Source: Clitopilus passeckerianus (Eukaryota > Basidiomycota > Agaricomycetes > Agaricales > Entolomataceae). From it: a stretch of DNA of 64,000 nt. Shown here piece by piece: positions 22,661-34,416 of this stretch. The stretch spans positions 1 through 64,000 of the forward strand of contig CALYLX010000023.1 of the NCBI GenBank assembly GCA_944990035.1. Direction: 5' to 3'. Numbering within the stretch: the first letter of the stretch is position 1; every line of letters begins with the position of its first letter. A program made the translations under genes and the position numbers. The notes beneath the pieces are model-generated. The model ran no database searches. It was not told the origin of the DNA and saw only the letters and a program-made list of their open reading frames with translations.

Positions 22661-23963
22661 TCAGGCGGGTCTAACCTTCCCCAGCCATGCGTTGATGTTG
22701 GAATACAGAGGCGGTGGCGGGCCACTGGCATCCGACCCCTCGTACGTTCTATTGACTCCTGAATACGTGGTTTGATGCATATGGAGAGGGGAATTCTGGG
22801 TGTCAGAACCTTGGTGACCTATTCACGAAGGATTAGTATGAGGTCGGCATATCTTGCCATGTGGAAAATTGGCCACATACGTGATAGGAACCTAAACATC
22901 TGAGATGGTGCCATTCTGTTGCGACGTCTTCGACGGTACCAGAATACACCGGCTACGATGAGGCCAATGAGAACAAAAGCCCCGATTACACCTCCTGCTA
23001 TAGCTCCTGCAGAAGACTTGTGGGAACCTCCAGACTGGGATGTGGTTGAGGTAGGCTCGGATCCAGGGAATATAGTTGTGGTGACGACATAACCATCGCT
23101 ATTAGTGAAGAGCGAGGTGTAAATGATAGTGGGCATGTCAGAGCTAACCGCCGAAGATTCAACAGGCGTAGGGGATACTCCTTCCATGCTTTTGGAGGTA
23201 GCTGTAGGGAGAGGTGCGGTAACGGCTTCCGTAATGGTGGTAGTGAGTTCCGTCACTACTATAATGTTTGAGCTTGTCGAAGTACTAGGCGAGGTTGGCG
23301 ACCTGGTGGGAGGTGGAGGCTGGTTCGTTGGGGTGGGCGAGTTCCTGCACGGGTTCGGTAGGCATATCAGTAGAATTGCCGGGAAAAGGAGGGAAACACG
23401 CACGTAGTTGGAGCCTGACCAGGTCCTGGCTCAATGGTGAAGGAAGGGCCTCTTGTATCGAGGGGTTTTCTAAAAACAAATTAATTTATATCAATCCGGA
23501 GAGAGTGAGCCCAGGACCCACCCGTTCACACTCATAGCAATGGTGTAGACTCTGTGTAGACCCTCAGCTTCTGAAAGCATGTTGATACACTGAAAGAGTG
23601 GACGTACGCTGGAGCCGGTGCGTTATTCACAGGCATGGTGGCCCTTTTGGGCCTCTGCGAGCTAACGTTTGGCATGAGCAGAATCAGCCTTCCATCGCTA
23701 GTGCGCAAGTTTATGTCGAATGCTGGAGGATCGCTCTTTTCGGCGCTCCATGAGACCACGATCTGGTCATTTTGGTGAATGGTACTGCTTCCACTTGGGG
23801 TGACAACCGAGTTGACGATGACCACAGCCAACGAGTGGGTGTAAAGGAAGGATAAGAAACTAAAGGGCGCTTATTTGGTCAACGAACGCCCTTAAAACGA
23901 TGAAAACAGAACTCACAGGAGTGTACTAGGGTTGAACAGAGCAAACCAAGGTGCAGGACGCAT
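22661..23963 (-). CDS. Kre9/Knh1-like single-pass membrane protein, array copy A
   Basis: First (3'-most) member of a five-gene tandem array. The signal peptide MRPAPWFALFNPSTLL-FLSFLYTHSLA is split by a phase-2 intron (about 23861-23917). The luminal beta domain has TIHQNDQIVVSWSAEKSDPP and AFDINLRTSDGRLI, then YTIAMSVNG and GPSFTI, matching the Kre9/Knh1-like pattern (W..SGDP..F, YNIAVY, GPxFxV). A Ser/Thr/Pro-rich stalk follows, then TM GAIAGGVIGAFVLIGLIVAG and RRRRRNR. The tail spliced across an intron near 22818-22890 ends SGPPPPLYSNINAWLG, containing a PPLY (PPxY) motif. Unlike copies B-E it lacks an obvious coiled coil. Likely a plasma-membrane protein facing the cell wall; role unknown. 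Confidence 0.82.
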
Positions 23964-24567
23964 CCTGCTATGAGAAGTCAGTGGATTCAGCAACGACCAT
24001 GAGCGGGGTGTCCAGGGTGTGCAGCAAGGCACTCTATCAGGTCCACTGACCCACTTTAGAGAGTTCCCACAGATTGGCAAAGATTTCTTGACATCAAGGT
24101 TCGATGAAGGGGCTGTAACATCACTTGATTCGACTTCGCATAATTCAATTGATGCCTTCAAAGTTCCGTTTGAGCGATCCGAGCGTTTATCCTACTAACC
24201 AACTGGGTCCCACACAACCGTGTCTGCCCGTAGGTCCTTGAGTGGACCATAGAATGGAACTAGTGCGAGGCGGTCACAGTGCTTGTAGATGCCAGGTAGG
24301 TGCTAAAGTTTGCAGGAAACATCCCCGACAGGATAAGTTCGTATTTGCTGAGACGTTGACAACCCAGGGGTCATAGGACATGATGGTCGAGTCGAAGTCC
24401 AGTAGATATCGCTACCTGACGCCACGAATAGAATACCGCCGGACATCTTTACAGAACCCGACAATTGAATGGGTTGCAAAGGTCAACAACCACTATCTTG
24501 CCATTATCTAGATACCCTAATAAGCCCGTGTATAAAATGACAAACAGATAAAGTATATGTACAAAGA
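23964..24567. other. Intergenic region between array copies A and B
   Basis: Promoter region of copy A and 3' flank of copy B. No independent gene was seen. Confidence 0.45.
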
Positions 24568-25963
24568 CTATGGAACAGCGCTCTTGTGGAAGCTTATACG
24601 AGGGTGGTTGGGATCCTCAGCCCTCGGTGGTGTTTGGCTCGACGTTGACGTGGGTTCGACATAGTCGGGTGCCATGACGCCATTAATAAGGAGCCTGCTC
24701 ACAAGAGCCTCCTGCTGGTTTTCAAGAGCTTGGATACGCTCTTGAAGTTCGTGGTTTTCGCGCATTAGTCCTGAGGAGTCCCGAAAGGCACCAGACGATG
24801 GCGGTTCAGGCTGGCTCGCGAATGTGCGTTCTGGCATGATATGAGATGAGGTGGTGAGTGGCACAGGAACGGGGTGCACTTACCAGACTTGGTTTGAGAG
24901 TAGACCCGAACCAAGGACACAGCGGATTCACCAGAGGATCTCTTCCGTCGACGCAGGAGGAAGGGGACGACGATGATAATTGCAATGAGAGCCAAAGCGC
25001 CAAGGACACCTCCTACAATAGCGCCAACTGGAACCTTTGAAGTGCCGTTACTGTTGGCACTGTCCTGGGAACCGGGCGAGGGCGTCGATAGAATGCTGGT
25101 GGTGTAAACTTGGCCGTTGCTGGTAAATGCGTACACGATCGTTGAGGCGCTTGGGCTTGTACGCTCCTCGCTGGCAATGCTTCGTGCTGTGGTTGAGACG
25201 GAAGTAGGTTCAGGGGACTGGCTTCTATTACCCTGAGATGAGGATGCGTTTTCAGGGAATTGTATATTAGAGACTTGCGTCGTTGGTCCTGCATTATTAG
25301 ACGTGGAAGTTGCAGGTGTGTTTGTATTCGGTACAGTTGTCTTCACCGTTACGGTCTGCTGGGCGGGAGGATTTCTAGAATCTTGGGTTCAGCACGTTAA
25401 GGACTAGAGAGGAGGCGAGGTCGAGACTCACTTCGTGGTACTTGTAAGTTGACTACCAACAAAAAAGTACGGGCCATGAGTGAGTACGGAAAAGCTGGAG
25501 GTGGAACATGTCAAGAGTGTCGCAAAAAAGTAACAGCAACCCCACCTACCCTCTCACGTAGATACCGTTGGCGTACTGGCTACAGAAATGGTCAGGGTCG
25601 TATTTTTTTGCGTAATGCATAGACTTACCCATTGGAGAGGCCAGCAGGCAAATCGAGGACTACTTCTCCCCAGGCCAGTTCAATGTTGGGCCGTAGGAGT
25701 CCATGTGTGCCATCGAAATGGACGAGGTCTATATCAAAACTATCTGGATCACCAGATTCGGCTACCCAAGAGACCTTGATTTTGCCAGGTGACTGAATAT
25801 TGTTACTTCCATCTTCCCCGTTAATGGTTGGGTTGAGCCGTATTGCAAAGGAATGTATGGGCGCCAACAAGGCCAATCTGTTTGAAACGCGGGGTTGAAT
25901 GGTTGCTCGGTGGTATCTTGTAGGGACTCACGAGAGTGCGAAGATTTTGCAGGCCAGTGGCAT
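24568..25963 (-). CDS. Kre9/Knh1-like single-pass membrane protein, array copy B
   Basis: Start MPLACKIFALS-LALLAPIHSFA with the array-typical phase-2 intron inside the signal peptide. The beta domain shows IQSPGKIKVSWVAESGDPDS, FDIDLVHFDG, YANGIYVRG and THGPYFFVGS. The stalk is Ser/Thr-rich. TM: VGAIVGGVLGALALIAIIIV, then RRRKRS. Cytoplasmic tail: LMRENHELQERIQALENQQE (heptad pattern, likely coiled coil), LLINGVMAPDY and a Pro/His-rich end. The LLINGVMAPDY block is identical in copy C, marking B and C as the closest pair. Exact splice sites near 25490-25600 are less certain. Membrane sensor or adaptor is inferred from architecture only. Confidence 0.82.
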
Positions 25964-26788
25964 ATGCGCTAGCATAGGAAGATTCTAGTGAGGACAGAAA
26001 TCATGACCTCCTCGAGGAGAAACCGAGAAAGAAAAAGTCTGTGAATGTCACATTGGATGGCTTTATACCGCAAGGCATCGTAACTAGCGAAAATCCAGGG
26101 GTATCTCCTCCATTTCGATTTGGGCACCCAATTTGATGTTGTGATGAAGGACACCAAGCAATAGAAATTGCGACAACTCGCAGAATTGATGACCGGGGGA
26201 AGCGGTCCTGTGAAATTCGAGTTCGTTCGGTACCGCATCCTCGCCCTGAAAGGACAGAAAGAACAGTAAATCGGACGCCCACGTCAAACTTCATTAGCGC
26301 TGACTGCCAACACAACACATTACAAGGCCGGGAATGTGCCTGTGAGCCAAGCACTGAGCTTTTTTTTCACCGCGACGCACGAAGGCCAGAAGGAGTCCGC
26401 TCATCCAAATCAACATAATTCTGATAAGAAGATTGATTATTGGCCCGTTCGCTAAGAGATGTGAGGGTTTCCCGATAGCTATGTGTTTGTAGTTACAAGT
26501 AGATGGTCTGGAGACGGGCTGAGGTGAAACACCTAGCCATGGGCCATGAGATGGATGGATGTCAAGAAAGAGGTCTGATTGCGCCATCAATCCCAGATTC
26601 AGAAGTGATCCCGACCATGTGTTGATACCTGGCCATTCATTTTTAGGAGCCTAATAAGTACGACCACAGGGACATATAATGTTAAATTGCGGTAGTTCGG
26701 AATATAGTAATGCAATCTAGCGGTTGGGCGTAATAAACCCCACTGTAATAGTATACAACATGTCCAACGTGGGTCCGAATGCGATCTG
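25964..26788. other. Intergenic region between array copies B and C
   Basis: 0.8 kb with small overlapping minus-strand ORFs that do not resemble the array proteins. Seen as promoter/3' flank only. Confidence 0.45.
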
Positions 26789-27988
26789 CTACCGGCGCGA
26801 GTCTGGTGTCAGAGGCGAGTCTAGTGTTGGGTGCAAGCTGTCTCCAGTTGCATCGTAGTCAGGCGCCATGACGCCGTTGATCAGAAGGCGGTTTTCAAGA
26901 GCGTGTTGCTGCGCCTCGAGTGCTCGTATCCGGTCCCTCAGCTCGTCGTTCTCCCGTACAAGCCCGGATGGGACCTTGGACGAGACCGTCGTGGCAGAGT
27001 CTTGTATGGTTGCGTGCGTGAGCGACACTTGTGATGCTGAAGGAGCTAGACGAAATCAATGGTCAGGTAGAACAGAGATCAGAAAAAAGAATTGCATACC
27101 GTGCCGCGTCTGTGGCCCAACCGTAGTAGGTGAAAAGGGGCTCACTACGGGTTCAGTGGTTGTCGTGGATCTTCTGCGACGCCGCAGGAGGAACAGAATT
27201 ATCCCTATGATTACGAGCAATGCCACGCCTCCAACTACACCTCCTACTATTGCGCCGACGGGTGCCTTCTTACCACCAGAAGCGGGCGCAGCCGTTGTCG
27301 ACGGTGTTGCAGACACGGCTATGGTAGTCGTCCGCACTTGGCCATCGGTCGTGTAAACATACACAGTTGAAGCAGTCCCAGAGGTCCTAGAACCAAACTC
27401 AGCACAATCAGCCTTGATATCGTAGTGGCTACATACGAGGAACTGGGTGGTGGCAAAACAGTGAAGACGGGGCCGCGTGGAACGATAGGCTTTCTGCAAA
27501 ACGAATGTTGAGTCTCATGTGAATGCGAGCTTTTTTGCAAGAACTGTACTTACCCAGCTTGGTATACGGCAATGTTGTATGGGCTATGAAAAGGTTAGAA
27601 TCCTGAGATGCTAATTTTGAACATCATCCACGTACTCGGGAGGAACATTAGGCAAAGCCTGTGTCAAGCTTCCCCAATTGAGATCAACATTTGCTTTGAG
27701 GCCTGTGAGGCTCCCGTTCTTCCACACCAGACTGACATCAAAACCGAAGGGGTCTCCGGATTCTTTCTGCCAAGTGAACTTGATAAAGCTATCGGGGTAT
27801 ATGTTGCTGCTTCCATCGTCAGCATTAACCACGGGTCCCAGTTGCAGAGCTGAACATCTCGAGGGAATTAATCCAAAGATGTAACTGAAGAAGCCTCGGG
27901 GTTAGTACGGACGTTCGCGTTATCTGTCCAACGAAGGTACGTACACGGCCGACAGGTAACCTACTACCTTCCAGTAGAACCCTAACAT
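26789..27988 (-). CDS. Kre9/Knh1-like single-pass membrane protein, array copy C
   Basis: Begins MLGFYWKVVGYLSAV-YIFGLIPSRCSA with the shared intron inside the signal peptide. The mature N-terminus is LQLGPVVNADDGSSNIYPDS, then FIKFTWQKESGDPFGFDVSL, YNIAVYQAG and RGPVFTVLPP, the Kre9/Knh1-like beta domain. After a Thr/Ser-rich stalk come TM VGAIVGGVVGGVALLVIIGI and RRRRRS. The last exon encodes LVRENDELRDRIRALEAQQH (coiled coil), LLINGVMAPDY and a Pro/Ser-rich end. Five or six exons; all junctions I tested keep frame. Closest to copy B by its tail. Predicted cell-surface type I membrane protein. Confidence 0.83.
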
Positions 27989-28575
27989 GGGGATGTGCTC
28001 TGCAACACAGGTAGGCTTCTGTATAACGCGCGGGACGGTGAGGGGGGGGGGGCGAGAAAAGCGTTTGTAACGGCGAGCCAAGCGGTTTATATGACACCAT
28101 GTGGTGCTTCGGCGGCGGCTACATTTGGGCTTGGAATCAGGGCGTAACCGATTTATGGATGCTGTAAGGATCAAATAAAATCGGAAAAGTTGATCAGCAG
28201 CTCCTCTTGATAACCATGGAGTTGGCAGCCGTGAGATGTTCCTCATCTTCCACTACTAAAGGCTGGTCTAAACGCTTTCGTGGCCGTCGAATTGAACTCG
28301 GAGAAATATCATAGGTTGCACTAGAATCACGAGGGATATCCGCAGCCGGAACGATTGATCCTGTCCTTGTGAAGACTAAGCAATTCTAAATCTCAAACTG
28401 ATATGAAGATGTTGACACTTTGATCATCGAGAAGCGAGGGAAGAACTGCATGACAAGGATCTGCCCGAGTTCATCAGTCATCAAAAAAGGGATTTATCTT
28501 CGTCATCGAGTTCCACTCGTATTCCCAAAATAAAGAGAACAAACACTAATTATAACCAGAATATTGCCTGCTATA
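27989..28575. other. Intergenic region between array copies C and D
   Basis: Holds an 11-base G run (28042-28052) on the plus strand close upstream of copy C. No gene was recognised. Confidence 0.45.
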
Positions 28576-29645
28576 TCACGATCCATCGGTCCGAGTTACA
28601 GACGGTGTTCCTACATGCGTTCGGCTCTTTGTTGCTGCGATAGGATTAGTGGCAGCTGGAGTCTCTGTGGGAGGTGTATACGCGGGTGGGGTGTTTAGTG
28701 TTGGCTCTAGTGCACGCTCGAGTGCCCCAATCCTCTCGTTGAGAAGTTGGTTTTGCTGCATCAACATTTCGCGGTCGTTAGGTTTTGCACCACCAGCCTC
28801 TGGACACCAATATGGCTCGTCAGATCAAGCATTACCATTGATTAGGGTGTCAACGTACCGACAGAAGAAGGTCCCCCATCGAAAGGAGAGACCTCAGAGA
28901 CCGGACTGTCAGATTCAGCTTTCCTCCGCCGGAAGAAACAAAATGCCAAAACACCGATAATCACTAACAGACCTACTCCACCGACGATTCCGCCTATGAG
29001 AGCGCCGGGAGGAACCTTCTTGATACCGCTTGAACTGCTTGAGGTCGCGCCAGGGGTGTTTGTGGTACTACTCGTAGGTGAACCGGAGGTCGAGGTTGAA
29101 GAGGATGATCCATCCGGCGTCACGGTGAAAGATGGTCCTTTGGGCACCACGGGGTTACTGTTGACAATCTCAAGTCAGACTGTAGTTGTGCAGAGGAATG
29201 AGAATAAATCTCCGTACCCAAAGACATAAACAGCAATGTTATAAACACTATTGTGTAGAGTCAATGATGAGGTCCAGACAGAAGGACGGATAAAGGACGC
29301 ACGCTGGGGCAGGAACGTCTCCTAGTTTGACGAGAGTTCTGGTCAAACTTCCGTCGACATCTGGTGCAATGGTTGTCAGATTCCCATTCGCCCATAGAAG
29401 GTCAATGTCGAATCTTGGTGGGTCACCGCTTTCGTTCGTCCAGGAGACCGTTATCTCGTCATTGGGATGGATGACCGTGGAATTGGCTTTAGAAACGACC
29501 GGGTTCAGTTTCAATGAGAGGGCTTGCAAGGGGAACAGCAGTAGCCCACTGAAGACACGATCAGAAAACTGATTCTGGGTAAATGTATATCTGACGAAAG
29601 CTGAACTCACAAGAGTACGGAAGTGCGAAAGTGGACCAGATGCAT
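28576..29645 (-). CDS. Kre9/Knh1-like single-pass membrane protein, array copy D
   Basis: Starts MHLVHFRTSVLL-GLLLFPLQALS with the intron again inside the signal peptide. Domain: LNPVVSKANSTVIHPNDEIT, VSWTNESGDPPRFDIDLLWA, YNIAVYVFG and PKGPSFTV. The stalk is almost pure Ser/Thr/Gly. TM: GALIGGIVGGVGLLVIIGVL, then FRRRKAE. The tail has LMQQNQLLNERIGALERALE (short coiled coil) followed by TPPAYTPPTE, a canonical PPxY motif, and ends near GTPSVTRTDGS. The LMQQNQLLxERIxALE block is shared with copy E. Shortest of the five. Function unknown; PPxY suggests WW-domain partners such as Rsp5-type ubiquitin ligases. Confidence 0.83.
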
Positions 29646-30105
29646 TGGGTTCCGTTCCTCAACAGCCTTCCTGAGCGTCAATAAAAAAGGCTGGGCAGCT
29701 CGGGCTCAATAATAGAGGCCATCGACATGGTTTTCGAAGCCCTGACCTGTTCATCAGTCCGGTCAGACCGTTTCAAGCCGTTCCAGGGCATTGAGAAGGC
29801 ACAACGCCACAGCCCTGGATCTTCCTGGATAAGTTCGTGTTGACGCTACCTTCAGCGATGGGCGCTGAAACTTTGCCGAATTTTGCCATGACTTGGAGGT
29901 TTCGAGATGATAGTCTGGCGAGCAGCGTGTTTGGGTCAGGCTACTTTGGATACAGTACCAGGCTTCCGATCAAAATATAAACCCAGGCAATTATTCTGGC
30001 AGCAATTGAGAAGTCGAGCAGTTCAATATCGGCCATTATAAATAGTATGGTATAGATACAGGGATTCCATGGGGTCCAACCTACAGTCCAACCTATGGTA
30101 CAAGA
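29646..30105. other. Intergenic region between array copies D and E
   Basis: No ORF of note; promoter of copy D and 3' flank of copy E. Confidence 0.45.
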
Positions 30106-31484
30106 TCAGGGCAAGCGAGAAGCAGGACGCAATTGTGCAGTCGCATAATCAGGAGGTGCCTCCCCCTCCAACCGCCCTTCAATATCCCTCTGCTGCGTCT
30201 CGAGGGCCAGAATCCTTTCGGCCAGTAGTTGATTTTGCTGCATGAGCAGTGCTTCGCGCTGCGTAGGCCCCTCGTATTGTTGAAGATGGGAAGCACGTTG
30301 ATTCCGTAGGTCTGCTTGGAGAAGGTCTTGTTGTCGTTGAGCTTCCTCCCTCTCCCGGATAACAGCCTCCAACCGGCCTATAGAAGAGAAATGAGAGATT
30401 GGAAGATGTCCACGTGCAGCTGTGGAAGAGAGTAAGTACCTTGCTTTTCAAATGGTTTGGCGCCTGTTTGAATGGGCCGATTGAAGACCTCGTCCGCTAA
30501 GGCATCTGAGGATGTTGACTCCGAAACGCGTTTACGCCGTCGCAGTAGGATGAATGCAATGACGCAAATTGCGATAAGGATTATGGCACCACCAACAGCA
30601 CCTCCTGCTATTGCCCCCGTCGGTGTCTTCGCGGTGTTTGTAGATTGGTTATTTTGGTCGGGAGACGTGACGCCACCAGTCCCACTTGACTGAATATTGC
30701 TTTCGGTAGAGGACGGCGCAAACGTGACAAGCGCAGTATTCGAGGGCGATGCAAAGGTTTGAGTGTTCGATGAAGCAGACCCCGTAGTAGCAGTAGACGA
30801 GGATTCTGTGGTCTGTGGTGCTTGGGTGCTTGGGGGTGGTGTTGATGTCGTGGCCGCTTTCGTTGTTGTTTCTGTTTTCTGGGTAGGACTACGCTCAGTT
30901 AGCTCTGGGAAACCACTACAAAACGCTAAAGCAGCTTACGAAGGAGCAGGAGCATTCGGAGAAGGAACCACAGAGAAGAGAGGACTTGTTCCTATCGGGG
31001 TTCTGTAGCGAGGGTTTGAGGATGATCGAGATAAGCAAAAAGCAGAGAACTGACCCAGAAACGAAGACTGCCAGGTTATATGATCTATCAAAACCAAGTG
31101 TTAATTTGAAGCAAGGTCTAGAGGGGAAAGTCCATTTACGCTGGTGCATCAATCTTCCCCACACTCCCCCTCACAGTCCCAACGTTGATGTCGACGTTCG
31201 AAGCAAAGTACGTCAAAGCGTCTGTAGGCCACCAAATCATTATTGTAATCGTGTTAGGGTCACCACTCTCCTTCGTCCATGAGGCATAGATTTGACTGTC
31301 GGGATAGATAGGTGCATTCAACCCAGCTTGCGGGGTCACTGGGTCAAAACGAAGAGGGCAGGCGATAGGCAGGAACGAGAGGATTCTAACTTTTCATTAG
31401 TTCTGAAAATCATAGCAAGATAATTTGAATTGCTACTTACAAAAATGAAGGTATCCACCACTCAAGTAGAGTAGGTGGCATCAT
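30106..31484 (-). CDS. Kre9/Knh1-like single-pass membrane protein, array copy E
   Basis: Most upstream copy. Start MMPPTLLEWWIPSFL-ILSFLPIACPLRF, intron again in the signal peptide. Domain: GLNAPIYPDSQIYASWTKES then GDPNTITIMIW and a Ser/Thr stalk (TTTKAATTSTPPPSTQ). The beta domain is the most divergent of the set. TM: GAIAGGAVGGAIILIAICVI, then RRRKRV. The tail is the longest: EAVIREREEAQRQQDLLQAD and LMQQNQLLAERILALETQQR give an extended coiled coil, then GEAPPDYATAQL with a PPDY (PPxY) motif and stop at 30106-30108. It probably founds, or is the oldest of, the D/E pair; this is inference. Confidence 0.82.
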
Positions 31485-32285
31485 GTTGACTCCAGCAACA
31501 AGTTGGACAACGCCGTGGAAGCAAAAGCTTCGCGGATGGAAGTGAAGCGAAAGCTGAGCGCTGAAGCCTGAGGTTCAATACAAAGTAGAATGAAGGAGAT
31601 TTCCCATGCAAAGCGTCCTTGGCCTGTCAGGACAACCTACAATGGGAACCACTTCGTTGCCAATGTCAAACTTCCATCAAGATCATCATGAAGGCGCTAA
31701 TTGAATAGAGATACAAGAGCCACAACTTTCAATGTTGTAAAGGGTTTTGTTATCTTCCGCCGCGGAATGGGAGCTGACTGCAATGCCATGCGAAATTGGT
31801 GCTTTGCACTGCGTCGATAGGCCACACGACAAGGTGAACACTGTTTTCGCCGCCCAACAGCTCAAGCTGACCAGAGTGTACGTTCTTCCGGCCTTCTCGG
31901 ACATCAAGGGTTCGATCAGAGTGAGGCATTTCACGCATGGAAGACCTTTAAGTTTGAGGCTCTGAAGGCACCTCTGCAAATCGTCATGCAGCTAAACAAC
32001 TCATGTCTCCCCTGAGGCCTGACCTTTTAACGAACTCTTCCAAGGACGCGGTTTGGACACGCAAACGAGAGCAATGACTCAGAACACTTCATGGGGGAAC
32101 GAGGCGTGATTTCTATGCCAATTAGAGGCGAACAATAACGGATATAAGGGGAGACTAGAAACAAGAATGGATACAGTATGTGACGAAGAAAGCGTACATG
32201 AGTGCACAGGATGAGAGAACACCAGTCCTATCCAGCAAGCCGAAGCTTCCCAACACTCCTCATTAACCTCTCACCGCCGCAGCAA
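31485..32285. other. Intergenic region between the array and Rab11
   Basis: 0.8 kb. Overlapping ORFs of up to 97 codons occur on both strands at 31686-31979 but match no family I know and have no intron-aware extension. No decayed sixth array copy was seen. Confidence 0.45.
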
Positions 32286-33346
<1,061 letters not shown>

Positions 33347-33943
33347 GATAAAGTCTTGTCGTTCGTAAAAGGTGGTGGCGTTGGAGGATATATAGGACGT
33401 TCACTGTGATGGTTCGTTTCAAACGAGTGGTGCAGCAAGGGCTGATGCGGAGTTTCAATCGCTGATCACCTCCTGAATGCTCTGAAAGATCCTCAAGCAC
33501 GCTAGTTTACATTCTTTGCATGCTGACATCGGTATCAGTTTCGCAGTTCGTGGTCCAGAAAGCTGTGCGAACAATGTTATCAGATATGGACTGCTTGGAG
33601 GGTTTACTGGCTAGTCTCGCAATTATTCTCTGATTTCAAACAGTTGCTATGTCAATGAGGTCTCCTCCAGAACACCTCGACCTTGTAATGAAAAACATCA
33701 AGGAGTGTCCAACCAACGTCCAACAACTGATGGATTTCTACGAACCCCCGCCATTGGCTAACGCGATGCCTCTATTCTCAGCGACCTTCCAGCTCAAGCC
33801 ACTCAACTAGAAGCCGCTCACCCGGTTTCCGGCCCGCTTCAGGCCTTCTTATAATCGACCTATCTACAAGGTACCTCCCAAGACACCTGTTCCTGTTCTC
33901 TGTAAAAATTCACTGGTAACCGTACTAGCGTGGACTTTACGGG
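33347..33943. other. Divergent promoter region between Rab11 and mutarotase genes
   Basis: A 54-codon plus-strand ORF beginning near 33653 lies here and shows no recognisable family. Otherwise only putative promoter sequence. Confidence 0.4.
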
Positions 33944-34416
33944 ATGGTCAAACGAGTTTGTCAGATTATCAAGGTATGTCTGCCATGTCGTTGATCTCTG
34001 CACACATCTGCTGATCCATGCCTCCCAGTTGAAGCCTTCTGCGGTTGCGGAATACAAAGAAATTCACGCGGCCGTTTGGCCTGGAGTCCTGGCAGCAATC
34101 AAGCGTGCTAACATATATGACTACTCGATACATCACTATCCTGCTCTCCAGCTTTTGATCGCCAACTTCAAGTACGGCGGAGATGATTACGAAGGAGACA
34201 TGAGGAAGGTCGCGGAAGATCCAGAGACGCAGAGATGGTGGAAGCTTACCGATGGGATGCAAGAAAGTTTCAACGAGGGTGCAGAGGGGAGCGGAAAAGA
34301 GGTGCCATGGTGGACTGTCAGTTTTCGTTTCCTTCCCTCCATTAATTAGGGTTTCCTCGTGCTAATACGCTGCTTGACAGGAACTCGAAGAGGTGTTTAG
34401 GTTTGAAGGTGCTTAA
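33944..34416 (+). CDS. L-rhamnose mutarotase family protein
   Basis: A small (about 118-residue) dimeric alpha/beta-barrel enzyme that interconverts alpha and beta anomers of L-rhamnose or a related sugar. Three exons: MVKRVCQIIK, then LKPSAVAEYKEIHAAVWPGV, YDYSIHHYPALQLLIANFKY, RKVAEDPETQRWWKLTDGMQ and GSGKEVPWWT, and finally ELEEVFRFEGA. The HAAVWP histidine, the YSIHHY block and the QRWWKLTDGMQ segment are the conserved active-site region of the family. The introns (33974-34029 and about 34314-34380) are in phase. Cytosolic; whether it serves rhamnose catabolism here is unknown. Confidence 0.9.

Noticed and set aside
28042..28052. Run of 11 G as a possible G-quadruplex or regulatory site
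   Set aside because: A single mononucleotide run without spaced G-tracts; more likely simple-sequence slippage.
31686..31979. Possible decayed sixth copy of the Kre9/Knh1-like array
   Set aside because: None of the domain, TM or tail motifs could be found in any frame.
33653..33811. 54-codon plus-strand ORF before the mutarotase gene
   Set aside because: Cannot be joined in frame to MVKRVCQIIK, which is already a complete family N-terminus.
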